34,158 nt of DNA, taken from assembly GCA_018240295.1 (NCBI GenBank), contig JAFEGB010000079.1, forward strand, positions 1 to 34,158, given 5' to 3'. Each line of letters opens with the position of its first letter. The stretch's first letter is position 1. This document shows positions 17,849-26,068 of the stretch, piece by piece. This stretch comes from Pseudomonadota bacterium (lineage in GTDB: Bacteria > Pseudomonadota > Gammaproteobacteria > Competibacterales > Competibacteraceae). Under the pieces are notes generated by a model that was not told the DNA's origin, made no database searches, and saw nothing but the letters and a program-made list of their open reading frames with translations. The position numbers and the translations under genes are program-made.

Positions 17849-20176
17849 TCAGCGCCGGCGCTTGCGGTACGGCCCGCCCGCGCCCCCGCGCGCCGGCGGC
17901 TTGCCGCCGTCATCCCGGGCGGCACGCGACGGGCGCCCCGCCGGCTTGCGCGGCGTCGGCGGCAGGCCGATGCCGACGCCGGCGACATCGGCCGGCATGA
18001 AATCGATCTTGCGCTCGTCGAGATCGACGCGCGCCACCTGCACGCGCAGCGCATCGCCGAGCCGGTAGCAGCGTCCGAAGCGCTCGCCCTCCAGCCGGTG
18101 GGCCAGCGGATCGAAGTGGTAATAGTCGCCGGGCAGGTTGGAGATGTGCACGAGCCCCTCGACGAAGACCTCCTTCAGCAGCACGAACAGCCCGAAGGCC
18201 GTGACCGCCGACACCGTGCCGTCGAAGGTCTCGCCGACCTTGTCGCGCATGTATTCGCACTTCAGCCATTCGACGGCATCGCGGGTCGCGTCGTCGGCGC
18301 GCCGCTCGGTCATCGAGCAGTGCTCGCCGAGTTCGGTCATCTTCTCGTGCGAGTAGCCGTAGCCCCGGGCCTTGCCGCCGTGGTGGATCAGGTGCTTCAG
18401 CGCGCGATGCACGAGCAGGTCCGGATAGCGGCGGATCGGCGACGTGAAGTGCGCATAGGCCGCGAGCGCGAGGCCGAAGTGACCGGCGTTGTCGGGGCTG
18501 TACACGGCCTGCGCCAGCGAGCGCAGCATGACGGTCTGGATCAGCGCGAAGTCCGGCCGGTTCTGGATGGCCTCGAACAGCCGCGCGTAATCCTCCGAGC
18601 CCGGCGTGTCGCCGCCGCCGAGATACAGCCCGAGCCCCTTCAGGAAGCCGCGCAGCTTTTCGAGCTTCGCAAGCCGCGGACCTTCGTGGATGCGGAACAG
18701 CGCCGGGATCTTCTTCGCTTCGAGGTGCTGCGCGGTCGCGACATTGGCCGCGATCATGCATTCCTCGATCAGCTTGTGCGCATCGTTGCGCTGCGAGGGC
18801 ACGATGCGCTCGATCTTGCGCTCCGGCCCGTATTCGATCTCGGTTTCCTGGGTTTCGAAGTCGATCGCCCCGCGGCGCTCGCGCGCCGCGCGCAGCACGC
18901 CGTACAGCGCGTACAGACGTTCGAGATGCGGCACGAGGGCGGCGAACTCCGCGCGCAAGGCCTCGTCGCGATCGACCAGCATCGCGGCCACCGCGTCGTA
19001 GGTCAGCCGCGCGTGCGAGCGGATCACGCCTTCGTGAAAGCGCGCGCGCCCGAACTCGCCGTCGGCGCCGATGTTCAGCTCGCAGACCATCACCAGCCGC
19101 TCGACCTGCGGGTTCAGCGAGCAGAGCCCGTTCGACAGCGCCTCGGGCAGCATCGGGATGCAGCGGTCCGGGAAGTACACCGAGGTGCCGCGCGCCTGCG
19201 CCTCGGCATCGAGCGGCGTGCCGGGGCGCACGTAATGCGCAACGTCGGCAATGGCAACGAACAGCCGGAAGCCGCCGCCGCGCTTCTTCTCGCAGTAGAC
19301 GGCGTCGTCGAAGTCGCGGGCGGTGAGACCGTCGATGGTCACGAACGGCTGCTCGCGCAGGTCGAGCCGGCCTTCGAGCGCCGATGCGGGCACGCTCGGG
19401 CCGAAGGCTTCGGCCTCGGCGACGACCTCGGGCGGGAACTCGTGCGGAATGCCGTGATTGACGATGGCGATCTGCACTTCCATGCCCGGCGCCATGTGAT
19501 CGCCGAGCACCTCGCGCACGCGCGCGATCGGCATCGCCTGCTTCGAGGGCTGCTGGATCAGCTCGGCGACGACGATCTGCCCGGGGCGCGCACCGCCCTT
19601 CTCGGCCGGCGGCACCAGGAAGTCATGCGCGCCGAGCCGGCGGTTGTCGGGCAGCACGAAACCGATGCCGTTGTCCTCGACGTAGCGCCCGACCAGCCGC
19701 GTCGTGCCGCGTTCGAGGACCTCGACCACCGAGCCCTCGCGCCGGCCGCGGCGGTCGATGCCGGTCACGCACATCAGCACGCGGTCGCCGTGCAGCAGCT
19801 GGCGCATCTCGTGCGGCGGCACGAACAGATCCTCGCCGCCCTCGTCCGGCACCAGGAAGCCGAAGCCCTCGGGGTGACCGATGATGCGCCCGCGCACCAG
19901 ATCCATCTTCGCGACCGGCCCGTAGCCCCCGCGGCGGTTGCAGACGATCTGGCCGTCGCGCGTCATCGCCTGCAGGCGGCGCAGCAGCGGTTCGGTTTCG
20001 TCCTGGGCGTGGATGCCCCAGTCGGCGCACAGCCGTTCGAGCGTCAGCGGCTCGGGCGCGGCTTCGAGCGTCTGCAGGATGAATTCGCGGCTCGGTACGG
20101 CGCGGCCGTATTTTTCCTGCTCGCGCGCGAAGAACGGGTCGAGCCGGTGCCAGGGACGTCGGGAACGGGCAGTCAT
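17849..20176 (-). CDS. rnr: Ribonuclease R
   Basis: About 775 residues. A processive 3'-5' exoribonuclease that degrades structured RNA and takes part in rRNA and tmRNA-linked quality control. Domains in order: N-terminal winged helix (about 25-90), two cold-shock domains, the RNB catalytic domain with T-I-D-G-L-T-A-R-D-F-D-D-A-V-Y (acidic metal ligands), then an S1 domain near 625-710 and a basic, low-complexity tail typical of RNase R rather than RNase II. The start at 20176 (M-T-A-R-S-R-R-P-W) is preferred; an in-frame ATG at 20245 would add 23 residues with no better ribosome-binding site. Divergent from the tRNA operon. Confidence 0.94.
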   Translation of the reverse strand: MTARSRRPWHRLDPFFAREQEKYGRAVPSREFILQTLEAAPEPLTLERLCADWGIHAQDETEPLLRRLQAMTRDGQIVCNRRGGYGPVAKMDLVRGRIIGHPEGFGFLVPDEGGEDLFVPPHEMRQLLHGDRVLMCVTGIDRRGRREGSVVEVLERGTTRLVGRYVEDNGIGFVLPDNRRLGAHDFLVPPAEKGGARPGQIVVAELIQQPSKQAMPIARVREVLGDHMAPGMEVQIAIVNHGIPHEFPPEVVAEAEAFGPSVPASALEGRLDLREQPFVTIDGLTARDFDDAVYCEKKRGGGFRLFVAIADVAHYVRPGTPLDAEAQARGTSVYFPDRCIPMLPEALSNGLCSLNPQVERLVMVCELNIGADGEFGRARFHEGVIRSHARLTYDAVAAMLVDRDEALRAEFAALVPHLERLYALYGVLRAARERRGAIDFETQETEIEYGPERKIERIVPSQRNDAHKLIEECMIAANVATAQHLEAKKIPALFRIHEGPRLAKLEKLRGFLKGLGLYLGGGDTPGSEDYARLFEAIQNRPDFALIQTVMLRSLAQAVYSPDNAGHFGLALAAYAHFTSPIRRYPDLLVHRALKHLIHHGGKARGYGYSHEKMTELGEHCSMTERRADDATRDAVEWLKCEYMRDKVGETFDGTVSAVTAFGLFVLLKEVFVEGLVHISNLPGDYYHFDPLAHRLEGERFGRCYRLGDALRVQVARVDLDERKIDFMPADVAGVGIGLPPTPRKPAGRPSRAARDDGGKPPARGGAGGPYRKRRR

Positions 20177-20263
20177 CGGGAATGCGGAAACCTCGCGAAA
20201 AATGAAGGAATGACACGATAACACCGCCCCGTCCGGAGCATGCACAAAACGTGCGGAGGGCGT

Positions 20264-20292
20264 TTGACAGCCCCCGGGGCCGTGCGTATAGT
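20264..20292 (+). promoter_or_regulatory. Strong sigma-70 promoter of the tRNA-Leu operon
   Basis: TTGACA (20264-20269), a 17-base spacer and TATAGT (20287-20292): a perfect -35 and a 5 of 6 -10. It is the best promoter in the window and sits 63 bases before the first tRNA. A GC-rich stretch follows the -10, as in stringently controlled stable-RNA promoters. Confidence 0.88.
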
Positions 20293-20355
20293 GCGCCCCA
20301 CTTCGCGACCCCCTCCCCTGCGGACCGGGATCGTGGCGTGAAATGCAGCAGCCTT

Positions 20356-20440
20356 GCCGAAGTGGCGGAACTGGTAGACGCGCTAGTTTCAGGTACTAGT
20401 GGGGCGACCCGTGGAGGTTCGAGTCCTCTCTTCGGCACCA
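20356..20440 (+). tRNA. tRNA-Leu (anticodon CAG), copy 1
   Basis: 85 bases including encoded CCA. The acceptor stem GCCGAAG pairs with CTTCGGC. The anticodon stem CTAGT/ACTAG encloses TTCAGGT, giving anticodon CAG, which reads CUG. It has a long class II variable arm and a T loop TTCGAGT. All features are those of a bacterial tRNA-Leu. Confidence 0.97.
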
Positions 20441-20456
20441 CGCGCTGCAGCAAGAT

Positions 20457-20541
20457 GCCCAGGTGGCGGAACTGGTAGACGCGCTAGTTTCAGGTACTAG
20501 TAGGGAGACCTGTGGAGGTTCGAGTCCTCTCCTGGGCACCA
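20457..20541 (+). tRNA. tRNA-Leu (anticodon CAG), copy 2
   Basis: 85 bases including CCA, 16 bases after copy 1. The D arm, anticodon arm and T arm are identical to copy 1. The acceptor stem differs at paired positions (GCCCAGG/CCTGGGC) and the variable arm differs with pairing kept, so the second copy also folds fully. Same anticodon CAG. Confidence 0.97.
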
Positions 20542-20544
20542 CTC

Positions 20545-20560
20545 CATCATGATCATGATG
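20545..20560. repeat. Perfect 16-bp AT-rich palindrome after the tRNA pair
   Basis: CATCATGATCATGATG equals its own reverse complement. It begins 4 bases after the CCA end of the second tRNA and precedes the terminator. It could be a 3'-processing feature, a protein site or chance; nothing more can be said. Confidence 0.5.
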
Positions 20561-20584
20561 ATGAGTGTCTCTCCCGAGAAAACG

Positions 20585-20608
20585 GCCCCGAAAGGGGCTT
20601 TTTCTTTT
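20585..20608 (+). terminator. Rho-independent terminator of the tRNA-Leu operon
   Basis: GCCCC (20585-20589), loop GAAA, GGGGC (20594-20598), then TTTTTCTTTT. A compact GC stem with a tetraloop of the GNRA type and a long T-run: a textbook terminator 43 bases after the second tRNA. Confidence 0.93.
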
Positions 20609-20687
20609 CCGGCTTCCGGCGAACGCCCGCGTGCTGTTCCGGCACCGTCCGCTGGCCGCTGCAACGGCCAGCGGCGGGCGCGCATGG

Positions 20688-21485
20688 CTATTCCAGCACC
20701 TCCACGCGCATGCCGGCCTGCAATTCCCCCGGACCGGCATGGATGAGGTTCTGGCCGAAGTAGGTCTTCTGCCCTTCGCGGCGGTACTTCAGCAGCGTTG
20801 CCATCGGTTCGCGCCCGCGCGCGGCCGTTGCCGGATCGATGGTCGGAATCGGGCAGCGCGAGCACGGCTTGACCACGTGCAGCTCGATGCCGCCGATGCG
20901 CAGCCGCTTCCAGCCATCCTCGGCGAAGGGCGCGCAGCCGCTGACCACCAGATTCGGCCGGAAGCGGATCATCTCGACCGGGCGCTCCATGCGGCTGTTG
21001 AGGTCGGCCAGCGAAGCCTCCGAGATCAGCAGCAGCGGGAAGCCATCGGAAAAGCCGGTCTCGGCGCCGATGCGATCGTAGGCCGGATCGACCGGCCGCC
21101 GGTGCGCGGGGCCGCATTCGACCAGGCGCACGGCGAGCCCGAGGTACTCCGACAGCCAGGCCGCGGCCTCGTCGCCAGCATCGAGCGCCTGCACGACCTC
21201 GCCCCAGACCTCGACCGTGCGCGGCTCGCCGATGCCGCTGGTGACCTCGACGCCACCGGCACCGGCCACCGACAGGCCGAGCGTGTCGCCATGCCACTGC
21301 GTGTCGATCAGCGCCATGCGCGCGTGCTGGCGCTGCGTGACGAAGCGGCCGCTCGCGGCCTCGACCAGCATCCAGTGCCGGTCGCCGGCGATGCCGTAGC
21401 GATCGAGCATCGCGGCATCGAGGCGCGCGCCGCGGCAGGACTTCACGGGGTAGCGGTACAGCGCGCTCAGCAGCACGTCGGTCAT
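20688..21485 (-). CDS. MOSC domain protein (YcbX-like)
   Basis: 265 residues. An N-terminal MOSC beta-barrel (about 1-105), starting L-Y-R-Y-P-V-K-S-C-R-G, is followed by a MOSC domain (about 115-265) with the expected cysteine motif V-K-P-C-S-R-C and the closing F-G-Q-N-L-I. Such proteins bind the molybdenum cofactor; YcbX and mARC relatives reduce N-hydroxylated compounds. E. coli YcbX has an extra C-terminal 2Fe-2S ferredoxin domain, which is absent here. The start at 21485 precedes the barrel motif; the in-frame ATG at 21521 only adds 12 poorly conserved residues. Confidence 0.87.
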   Translation of the reverse strand: MTDVLLSALYRYPVKSCRGARLDAAMLDRYGIAGDRHWMLVEAASGRFVTQRQHARMALIDTQWHGDTLGLSVAGAGGVEVTSGIGEPRTVEVWGEVVQALDAGDEAAAWLSEYLGLAVRLVECGPAHRRPVDPAYDRIGAETGFSDGFPLLLISEASLADLNSRMERPVEMIRFRPNLVVSGCAPFAEDGWKRLRIGGIELHVVKPCSRCPIPTIDPATAARGREPMATLLKYRREGQKTYFGQNLIHAGPGELQAGMRVEVLE

Positions 21486-21557
21486 CGGGCAGCCTGCCTG
21501 TGGGTGGTCCGGGAAAAACATCCGGCGCGACTGTAGCGAATGCCGCCGGCACGCGCC

Positions 21558-22550
21558 TCAGGGCGGGAGCGGTACGGGATGGGCGTGCGCGGCGGCCAGC
21601 GCCTCGCCAAGCCTTGCGGCATCGGTTTCGGTGCGCACGCGCGCAAACAGCGCCTGTGCTTCCGGATAGGCGTTGCGCAGATAGGACAGCCACTGCTTCA
21701 GCCGCCCCGGCGCGTGCCGCGGCAGCAGCTGCGCACGCACGCCGGCATAAAAGGTATCGAGCAGCGCCAGCAGTCGCTGCCAGGGCAGCGGCAGCGGTTC
21801 GTGGCCGGCGCGCTGGCTGCGGATGTTCAGCGCCAGCCCCGGACGCGTCACCAGCCCGCGCCCGAGCATCAGGTCGCGGCAGCCGGAAACGGCGAGGCAC
21901 CGGGCGGCATCGGCCGGGCTCCAGACCTCGCCGTTGGCGATGACGTTGACGGCGACCGCCTCGCGGATGCGGGCGATCCAGTCCCAGTGCGCCGGCGGCC
22001 GGTAGCCGTCGAGCTTCGTGCGGGCATGCACGGTGATTTCGGCCGCCCCGCCGTCGGCGAGCGCCCGTGCGCAGTCGAGGGCGCGCGCGGCATCGCGGAT
22101 GCCGAGGCGCATCTTGGCGGTCAGCGGCACCGCCGGCGGCAGCGCCGCGCGGCAGGCAGCGACGATGCGCGCGAGCAGTTCCGGCTCATCGAGCAGCGCC
22201 GCGCCGCCGCGGTGACGGTTCACGGTCGGGGCCGGGCAGCCGAAGTTCAGATCCACGCCCGGCGCGCCGAGCCCGGCGACGCGCGCGGCGTTGTCGGCGA
22301 GGCACTGCGGATCGGAGCCGAGCAGCTGCACGACCACCGGCACGCCCGCGGGCGTGCGCCCGCCGTGCGCGAGTTCCGGCACGCGCCGCAACCACACCGC
22401 GCGCGGCAGCAGCGTGTCGGTGACGCGCACGAACTCGGTCACGCAGCCGTCGATGCCGCCGACCGAAGTCAGCGCGGCGCGCAGCAGCGCATCGGCGAGC
22501 CCCTCCATCGGCGCCAGCAGCAGCCGGCCGCCGGCGGCGGCGGCCGTCAA
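21558..22550 (-). CDS. dusC: tRNA-dihydrouridine(16) synthase DusC
   Basis: 330 residues. An FMN enzyme that reduces uridine 16 in the D loop of tRNA using NADPH. The TIM barrel starts L-L-L-A-P-M-E-G-L; the catalytic cysteine is C105 in [16 protein letters not shown], whose N-R-H-R-G-G variant marks DusC rather than DusA or DusB. I-A-N-G-E-V-W binds phosphate, and a helical recognition domain follows. It starts at a TTG that overlaps the gloA stop (TTGA at 22547-22550), so translation is coupled to gloA. The next gene downstream is the MOSC protein after a 72-base gap. Confidence 0.92.
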   Translation of the reverse strand: MTAAAAGGRLLLAPMEGLADALLRAALTSVGGIDGCVTEFVRVTDTLLPRAVWLRRVPELAHGGRTPAGVPVVVQLLGSDPQCLADNAARVAGLGAPGVDLNFGCPAPTVNRHRGGAALLDEPELLARIVAACRAALPPAVPLTAKMRLGIRDAARALDCARALADGGAAEITVHARTKLDGYRPPAHWDWIARIREAVAVNVIANGEVWSPADAARCLAVSGCRDLMLGRGLVTRPGLALNIRSQRAGHEPLPLPWQRLLALLDTFYAGVRAQLLPRHAPGRLKQWLSYLRNAYPEAQALFARVRTETDAARLGEALAAAHAHPVPLPP

Positions 22551-22942
22551 GCGTCGGCGCGCTCGATCAGTTCGATCTGGTAGCCGTCCGGATCGACGAT
22601 GAAGGCGATCGCGGTGCGGCCGTTCGGGGCCTTGCCCGGGCCCCAGCTGAAGTCGTGGCCGCGGGCACGCAGGTTTTCAGCGAAGGCGTCCATCGACTCG
22701 ACCTTGAACGCGACGTGGCCGTAGCCCTTGCCAAGGTCGTAGGACGACACGCCCCAGTTGTAGGTCAGTTCCAGCATCGGGCCGTCGTTGCCGCTATCGC
22801 CCGGTGCCTGGAGGAAGGCGAGCGTGAATTCGCCGTCCGGGTAATCGCTGCGCGACACCAGCCGGAAGCCGAGCACGTCACGGTAGAAGGCGATCGAGCG
22901 GTCGAGATCGCCGGTGCGGATCATCGTGTGCAGGTAGCGCAT
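22547..22942 (-). CDS. gloA: Lactoylglutathione lyase (glyoxalase I)
   Basis: 131 residues. It converts the methylglyoxal-glutathione hemithioacetal to S-lactoylglutathione. The four metal ligands are present: H5, E58, H76 and E124, matching E. coli GloA H5, E56, H74 and E122. The short length without the insertions of the zinc enzymes fits the nickel-dependent class. The start at 22942 has GAGGG about 8 bases upstream; further upstream in-frame codons overlap the ccdB gene. It is coupled to dusC by a stop/start overlap. Confidence 0.95.
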   Translation of the reverse strand: MRYLHTMIRTGDLDRSIAFYRDVLGFRLVSRSDYPDGEFTLAFLQAPGDSGNDGPMLELTYNWGVSSYDLGKGYGHVAFKVESMDAFAENLRARGHDFSWGPGKAPNGRTAIAFIVDPDGYQIELIERADA

Positions 22943-22986
22943 GGCAGATGCCCTCGGGGGTACGCCGGTCAGGGGAAGGACCGGAT

Positions 22987-23304
22987 TCAGATGCCGGTGA
23001 ACAGCAGCTCGAGTGCGGCGAGCAGTTCCGCGCGCTGGCCAGCCAGCGCGGCGACGGCGGGACCGGGCGTGCGCGCCGGCCGGCCGGTGATCGATTGCGG
23101 CATCCGCACCAGTCGTCGATCGATGATCGTGAAGACCGGCAGCCGCCGCTGCACGAGCTTCTCGCGCACGAGCGCCGGATCGACCAGCGGCACGATGGCG
23201 CGCGACTCGAAGACAGCGATCAGATCGTGCTGCACGTCGAGGAGGTACGGCACCCGCGTGGCCGTGCCGGCATTCGGATTGCGGCAGACATCGAACTGCG
23301 CCAT
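22987..23304 (-). CDS. ccdB: CcdB-family toxin
   Basis: 105 residues; F-plasmid CcdB has 101. In that family the toxin poisons DNA gyrase GyrA. Similarity to CcdB runs the full length: M-A-Q-F-D-V near the start, Y-L-L-D-V-Q-H-D-L-I, I-V-P-L, P-V-F-T-I, and the C terminus L-L-F-T-G-I, comparable to F-W-G-I in CcdB. The tryptophan that contacts gyrase in F CcdB is a threonine here; from memory some chromosomal CcdB proteins share this, so activity cannot be judged. It lies 9 bases after ccdA. The pair sits between gloA and argG as a chromosomal toxin-antitoxin locus. Confidence 0.88.
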   Translation of the reverse strand: MAQFDVCRNPNAGTATRVPYLLDVQHDLIAVFESRAIVPLVDPALVREKLVQRRLPVFTIIDRRLVRMPQSITGRPARTPGPAVAALAGQRAELLAALELLFTGI

Positions 23305-23313
23305 CGCCGTGAC

Positions 23314-23559
23314 TCAGAAGCTCCGGTATTCCTCGCCGAAACAGCCATGCTCGGCAATCCAGGCGTTGTATGCCTCGATCCACGGACGGTTCTCTTCCTG
23401 CCACGCCCGCATGCGCGCCGCGCGCACGGCCTCGGCCAGTGCGCGTTCGCAGCTATCGTCGAGCGGGACGCCGAACTCGCGGACCTGGCGCAGCAGGCCG
23501 GTGCTGACGCCCAGTCCGGTCGCGGTACGCGGGACATCGGGGTCGAAGACGGCGGCCAT
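23314..23559 (-). CDS. ccdA: CcdA-family antitoxin
   Basis: 81 residues. Neutralises CcdB and usually represses the operon. A ribbon-helix-helix-like N terminus (about 10-45) is followed by the toxin-binding tail typical of CcdA: A-R-M-R-A-W-Q-E-E-N-R, then I-E-A-Y-N-A-W-I-A-E-H-G and the end Y-R-S-F, comparable to the end of F-plasmid CcdA. The start at 23559 is preferred; in-frame sequence further upstream is argG in another frame. An inverted repeat at 23579-23594 may be the autoregulatory operator. Confidence 0.87.
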   Translation of the reverse strand: MAAVFDPDVPRTATGLGVSTGLLRQVREFGVPLDDSCERALAEAVRAARMRAWQEENRPWIEAYNAWIAEHGCFGEEYRSF

Positions 23560-23578
23560 CGGGGGATTCCTCGGCGCA

Positions 23579-23594
23579 GGCAGGAGATTCTGCC
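23579..23594. promoter_or_regulatory. Possible ccdAB operator
   Basis: GGCAG-GAGATT-CTGCC, perfect 5-bp arms, 20 bases upstream of the ccdA start in the 68-base gap after argG. Toxin-antitoxin operons are normally autorepressed at such sites. It could also be part of an argG terminator, but no T-run follows. Confidence 0.4.
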
Positions 23595-23627
23595 GGCGAG
23601 TATGACCCGAAAGCCGCCGGGCGCGAC

Positions 23628-24833
23628 TCAGCGGCCCTTGTTGGCAGCGATGCGCATGCGCAGGGCGTTGAGCTTGATGAAGCCCTCGGCGTCCTTCTGA
23701 TTGTAGGCGCCGCCGTCGTCCTCGAAGGTCGCGATGGTCGGGTCGAACAGCGAATCGTCCGACTTGCGACCGGCGACCATGACGTTGCCCTTGTAGAGCT
23801 TCAGGCGCACGACGCCGTTCACCGGGGCCTGCGAGGCATCGATCATGGCCTGCAGCATCCGCCGCTCCGGCGACCACCAGTAGCCGTTGTAGATGATGCT
23901 CGCGTAGCGCGGCATCAGCTCGTCCTTCAGGTGCGCGACCTCGCGATCGAGGCACAGCGATTCGATCGCACGGTGCGCCTTCAGCAGGATCGTGCCGCCG
24001 GGGGTTTCGTAGCAGCCGCGCGACTTCATGCCGACGTAGCGGTTCTCGACCAGATCCAGCCGGCCGATGCCGTTGTCGCCGCCGATGCGGTTCAGCGTCG
24101 CGAGCACGGTCGCCGGGCTCATCTCGACGCCATCGATCGCGGTCACGTCACCGGCGCGGAAGGTGAGTTCGAGATAGGTGGCCTTGTCCGGCGCGGCCTC
24201 GGGCGCGACCGTCCAGCGCCACATGTCCTCCTCGGCCTCGGCCCAGGGGTTTTCGAGCACCTGGCCTTCGTAGGAGATGTGCAGCAGGTTGGCGTCCATC
24301 GAGTACGGCGACTTCTTGCCGTAGCGATCGACCGGGATGCCGTGCTTTTCGGCGTAGTCGAGCAGGGTCTCGCGCGAGGTCAGGTCCCATTCGCGCCACG
24401 GCGCGATGACCTTGACGCCGGGCTTCAGCGCATAGGCGCCGAGCTCGAAGCGCACCTGGTCATTGCCCTTGCCGGTCGCGCCGTGCGAGATCGCATCGGC
24501 GCCGGTCTCGTTGGCGATCTCGATCAGGCGCTTGGCGATCAGCGGCCGGGCGATCGAGGTGCCGAGCAGGTACTCGCCTTCATAGAGGGTGTTGGCGCGG
24601 AACATCGGGAACACGAAGTCGCGCACGAACTCCTCGCGCAGATCGTCGATGTAGATCTGCTGCACGCCCATCGCCAGCGCCTTGGCGCGTGCCGGTTCGA
24701 GCTCCTCGCCCTGACCGATGTCGGCGGTGAAGGTCACCACCTCGCACTGATAGGTCTCCTGCAGCCACTTCAGGATCACCGAAGTGTCGAGACCGCCGGA
24801 ATAGGCCAGCACGACCTTGTTGATTTCGGACAT
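23628..24833 (-). CDS. argG: Argininosuccinate synthase
   Basis: 401 residues. It joins citrulline and aspartate with ATP to form argininosuccinate in arginine synthesis. The ATP pyrophosphatase motif A-Y-S-G-G-L-D-T-S is at 9-17; citrulline and aspartate site motifs follow, including [14 protein letters not shown] and Y-S-M-D-A-N-L. The approximately 400-residue length is the normal short bacterial form, not the longer E. coli type. No other arginine genes are adjacent. The start at 24833 ([10 protein letters not shown]) is unambiguous. Confidence 0.97.
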   Translation of the reverse strand: MSEINKVVLAYSGGLDTSVILKWLQETYQCEVVTFTADIGQGEELEPARAKALAMGVQQIYIDDLREEFVRDFVFPMFRANTLYEGEYLLGTSIARPLIAKRLIEIANETGADAISHGATGKGNDQVRFELGAYALKPGVKVIAPWREWDLTSRETLLDYAEKHGIPVDRYGKKSPYSMDANLLHISYEGQVLENPWAEAEEDMWRWTVAPEAAPDKATYLELTFRAGDVTAIDGVEMSPATVLATLNRIGGDNGIGRLDLVENRYVGMKSRGCYETPGGTILLKAHRAIESLCLDREVAHLKDELMPRYASIIYNGYWWSPERRMLQAMIDASQAPVNGVVRLKLYKGNVMVAGRKSDDSLFDPTIATFEDDGGAYNQKDAEGFIKLNALRMRIAANKGR

Positions 24834-24920
24834 GAACTTCCCCAGCGCGCGTCGGCGGCGGATACGGATGGAACGGTCGGCCCTGCACGCCAGTCGCGAT
24901 GCCGGCCGTGGAAACGCGCC

Positions 24921-24948
24921 AGCTTACGCGCCGGTCACGGCCGGTCAA
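24921..24948 (-). promoter_or_regulatory. Possible argG promoter
   Basis: On the minus strand, TTGACC (24948-24943), a 16-base spacer and TAAGCT (24926-24921), in the 134-base gap between argG and corA. The -10 is poor. No ArgR-type box was recognised. Confidence 0.35.
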
Positions 24949-24967
24949 GGCAGCCGGCAAGCCCGCT

Positions 24968-25966
24968 TCACAGCCAGCCGGTGCGCTTGAGCCGCAGGTA
25001 CAGCCACACGCACACCAGAAAGGTCGCCACGACGATCGCCGGATAGCCGTAGTGCCAGTGCAGCTCCGGCATCTTGTCGAAGTTCATGCCGTACAGGCCG
25101 AACACCACGGTCGGCACCGCCAGGATCGCCGCCCAGCCGGCCAGCGCCTTCGTGACCTCGTTCTGGCGCACCGAGGCGAGCGCGAGGCTCACCTGCAGCA
25201 CGGTCGCGAGCATTTCGCGCATCGTGTCGAGCGTGTCGTTGATGCGCTTGAGGTGATCGAGCACGTCGCGGAAGTACGGACGGATCGAGTCCGGCACCAG
25301 CGCCACGCGCAGCGACATCAGGTCCGAACAGACATCGACCAGCGGCAGCGACGCGCGCCGCAAGGTCACGAGTTCGCGCTTGAGGCGGTAGATCTCCTCG
25401 GTCGAGTCGCGGTCCGCCCCGCCCGAGAAGATGTCGGCCTCCAGCTCGTCGAGCCGGTCCTCGTAGGCCGAGAGCACCGGGAAGTAGTTGTCGACGACGA
25501 AATCCATCAGCGCGTACAGCGCGAAGCTCGGTCCGTGCGCGAGCAGCTGCGGCTGGCGCTCGCTCGCCAGCCGCGCCGGCCGGTAGGTCTGCGAGGCGCC
25601 GTGACGCACCGAGACCAGATAGTTGTGGCCGAGGAACACGTGCGTCTCGCCATAGGCGGCAGTCTCGGCCGAGTCATCCCAGCGCGCGGTGCGCAGCACG
25701 ATGAACAGCGAATCCCCGTACGCCTCCATCTTCGGACGCTGGTGGGCCTTGTGCGCATCCTCGACCGCCAGATCATGCAGGTCGAAGCACTGCTGCACGC
25801 GCTGCATCAGGGCTTCGTCCGGCTCGTAGAGGCCGAGCCAGACGAAGGCACCGTCGCGGCGCAGCATCTGCGGGATGTCGTCGAGCTTGATGTCGCCGAT
25901 GCGGCGGCCATCGGCATAGGCCGCGCAGATGACGATGCCGGCACATTCCTCTTTCGCTGGTGTCAT
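24968..25966 (-). CDS. corA: CorA-family magnesium/cobalt transport protein
   Basis: 332 residues. A pentameric divalent-cation channel of the inner membrane. A large cytosolic domain (about 1-265) precedes two C-terminal membrane spans (about 268-291 and 306-325), joined by the signature Y-G-M-N (G-M-N at 293-295) and an acidic periplasmic loop M-P-E-L-H-W. The basic C terminus is standard. The start at 25966 has GGGGGA 5 bases upstream; the far longer in-frame extension runs antisense into pyrC and is rejected. Divergent from pyrC with about 100 bases between them. ZntB-type zinc export cannot be excluded. Confidence 0.92.
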   Translation of the reverse strand: MTPAKEECAGIVICAAYADGRRIGDIKLDDIPQMLRRDGAFVWLGLYEPDEALMQRVQQCFDLHDLAVEDAHKAHQRPKMEAYGDSLFIVLRTARWDDSAETAAYGETHVFLGHNYLVSVRHGASQTYRPARLASERQPQLLAHGPSFALYALMDFVVDNYFPVLSAYEDRLDELEADIFSGGADRDSTEEIYRLKRELVTLRRASLPLVDVCSDLMSLRVALVPDSIRPYFRDVLDHLKRINDTLDTMREMLATVLQVSLALASVRQNEVTKALAGWAAILAVPTVVFGLYGMNFDKMPELHWHYGYPAIVVATFLVCVWLYLRLKRTGWL

Positions 25967-26020
25967 GTTCGTCCCCCCGTCCGCCGGCCGGGCGTCGGCG
26001 CCCGTGCCTTGAGTGCTCGT

Positions 26021-26026
26021 TATACT
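26021..26026 (+). promoter_or_regulatory. Possible -10 element of pyrC
   Basis: TATACT (5 of 6 to consensus), 43 bases before the pyrC ATG, in the corA/pyrC divergent region. No matching -35 hexamer is seen at 16-18 bases. It would start transcription near 26032, in a C-rich stretch. Confidence 0.4.
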
Positions 26027-26068
26027 GCCCTGCTGCTGATCGTTCCGTTCCCCGCCGGAGTGCTGCCG

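Noticed and set aside
18098-20221. A 707-codon plus-strand ORF opposite rnr
   Set aside because: Pure antisense shadow of RNase R, whose motifs are complete on the minus strand.
23220-23537. A 105-codon minus-strand ORF overlapping ccdA and ccdB
   Set aside because: It is a +1/-1 frame shadow of the two Ccd genes, both of which have full family similarity.
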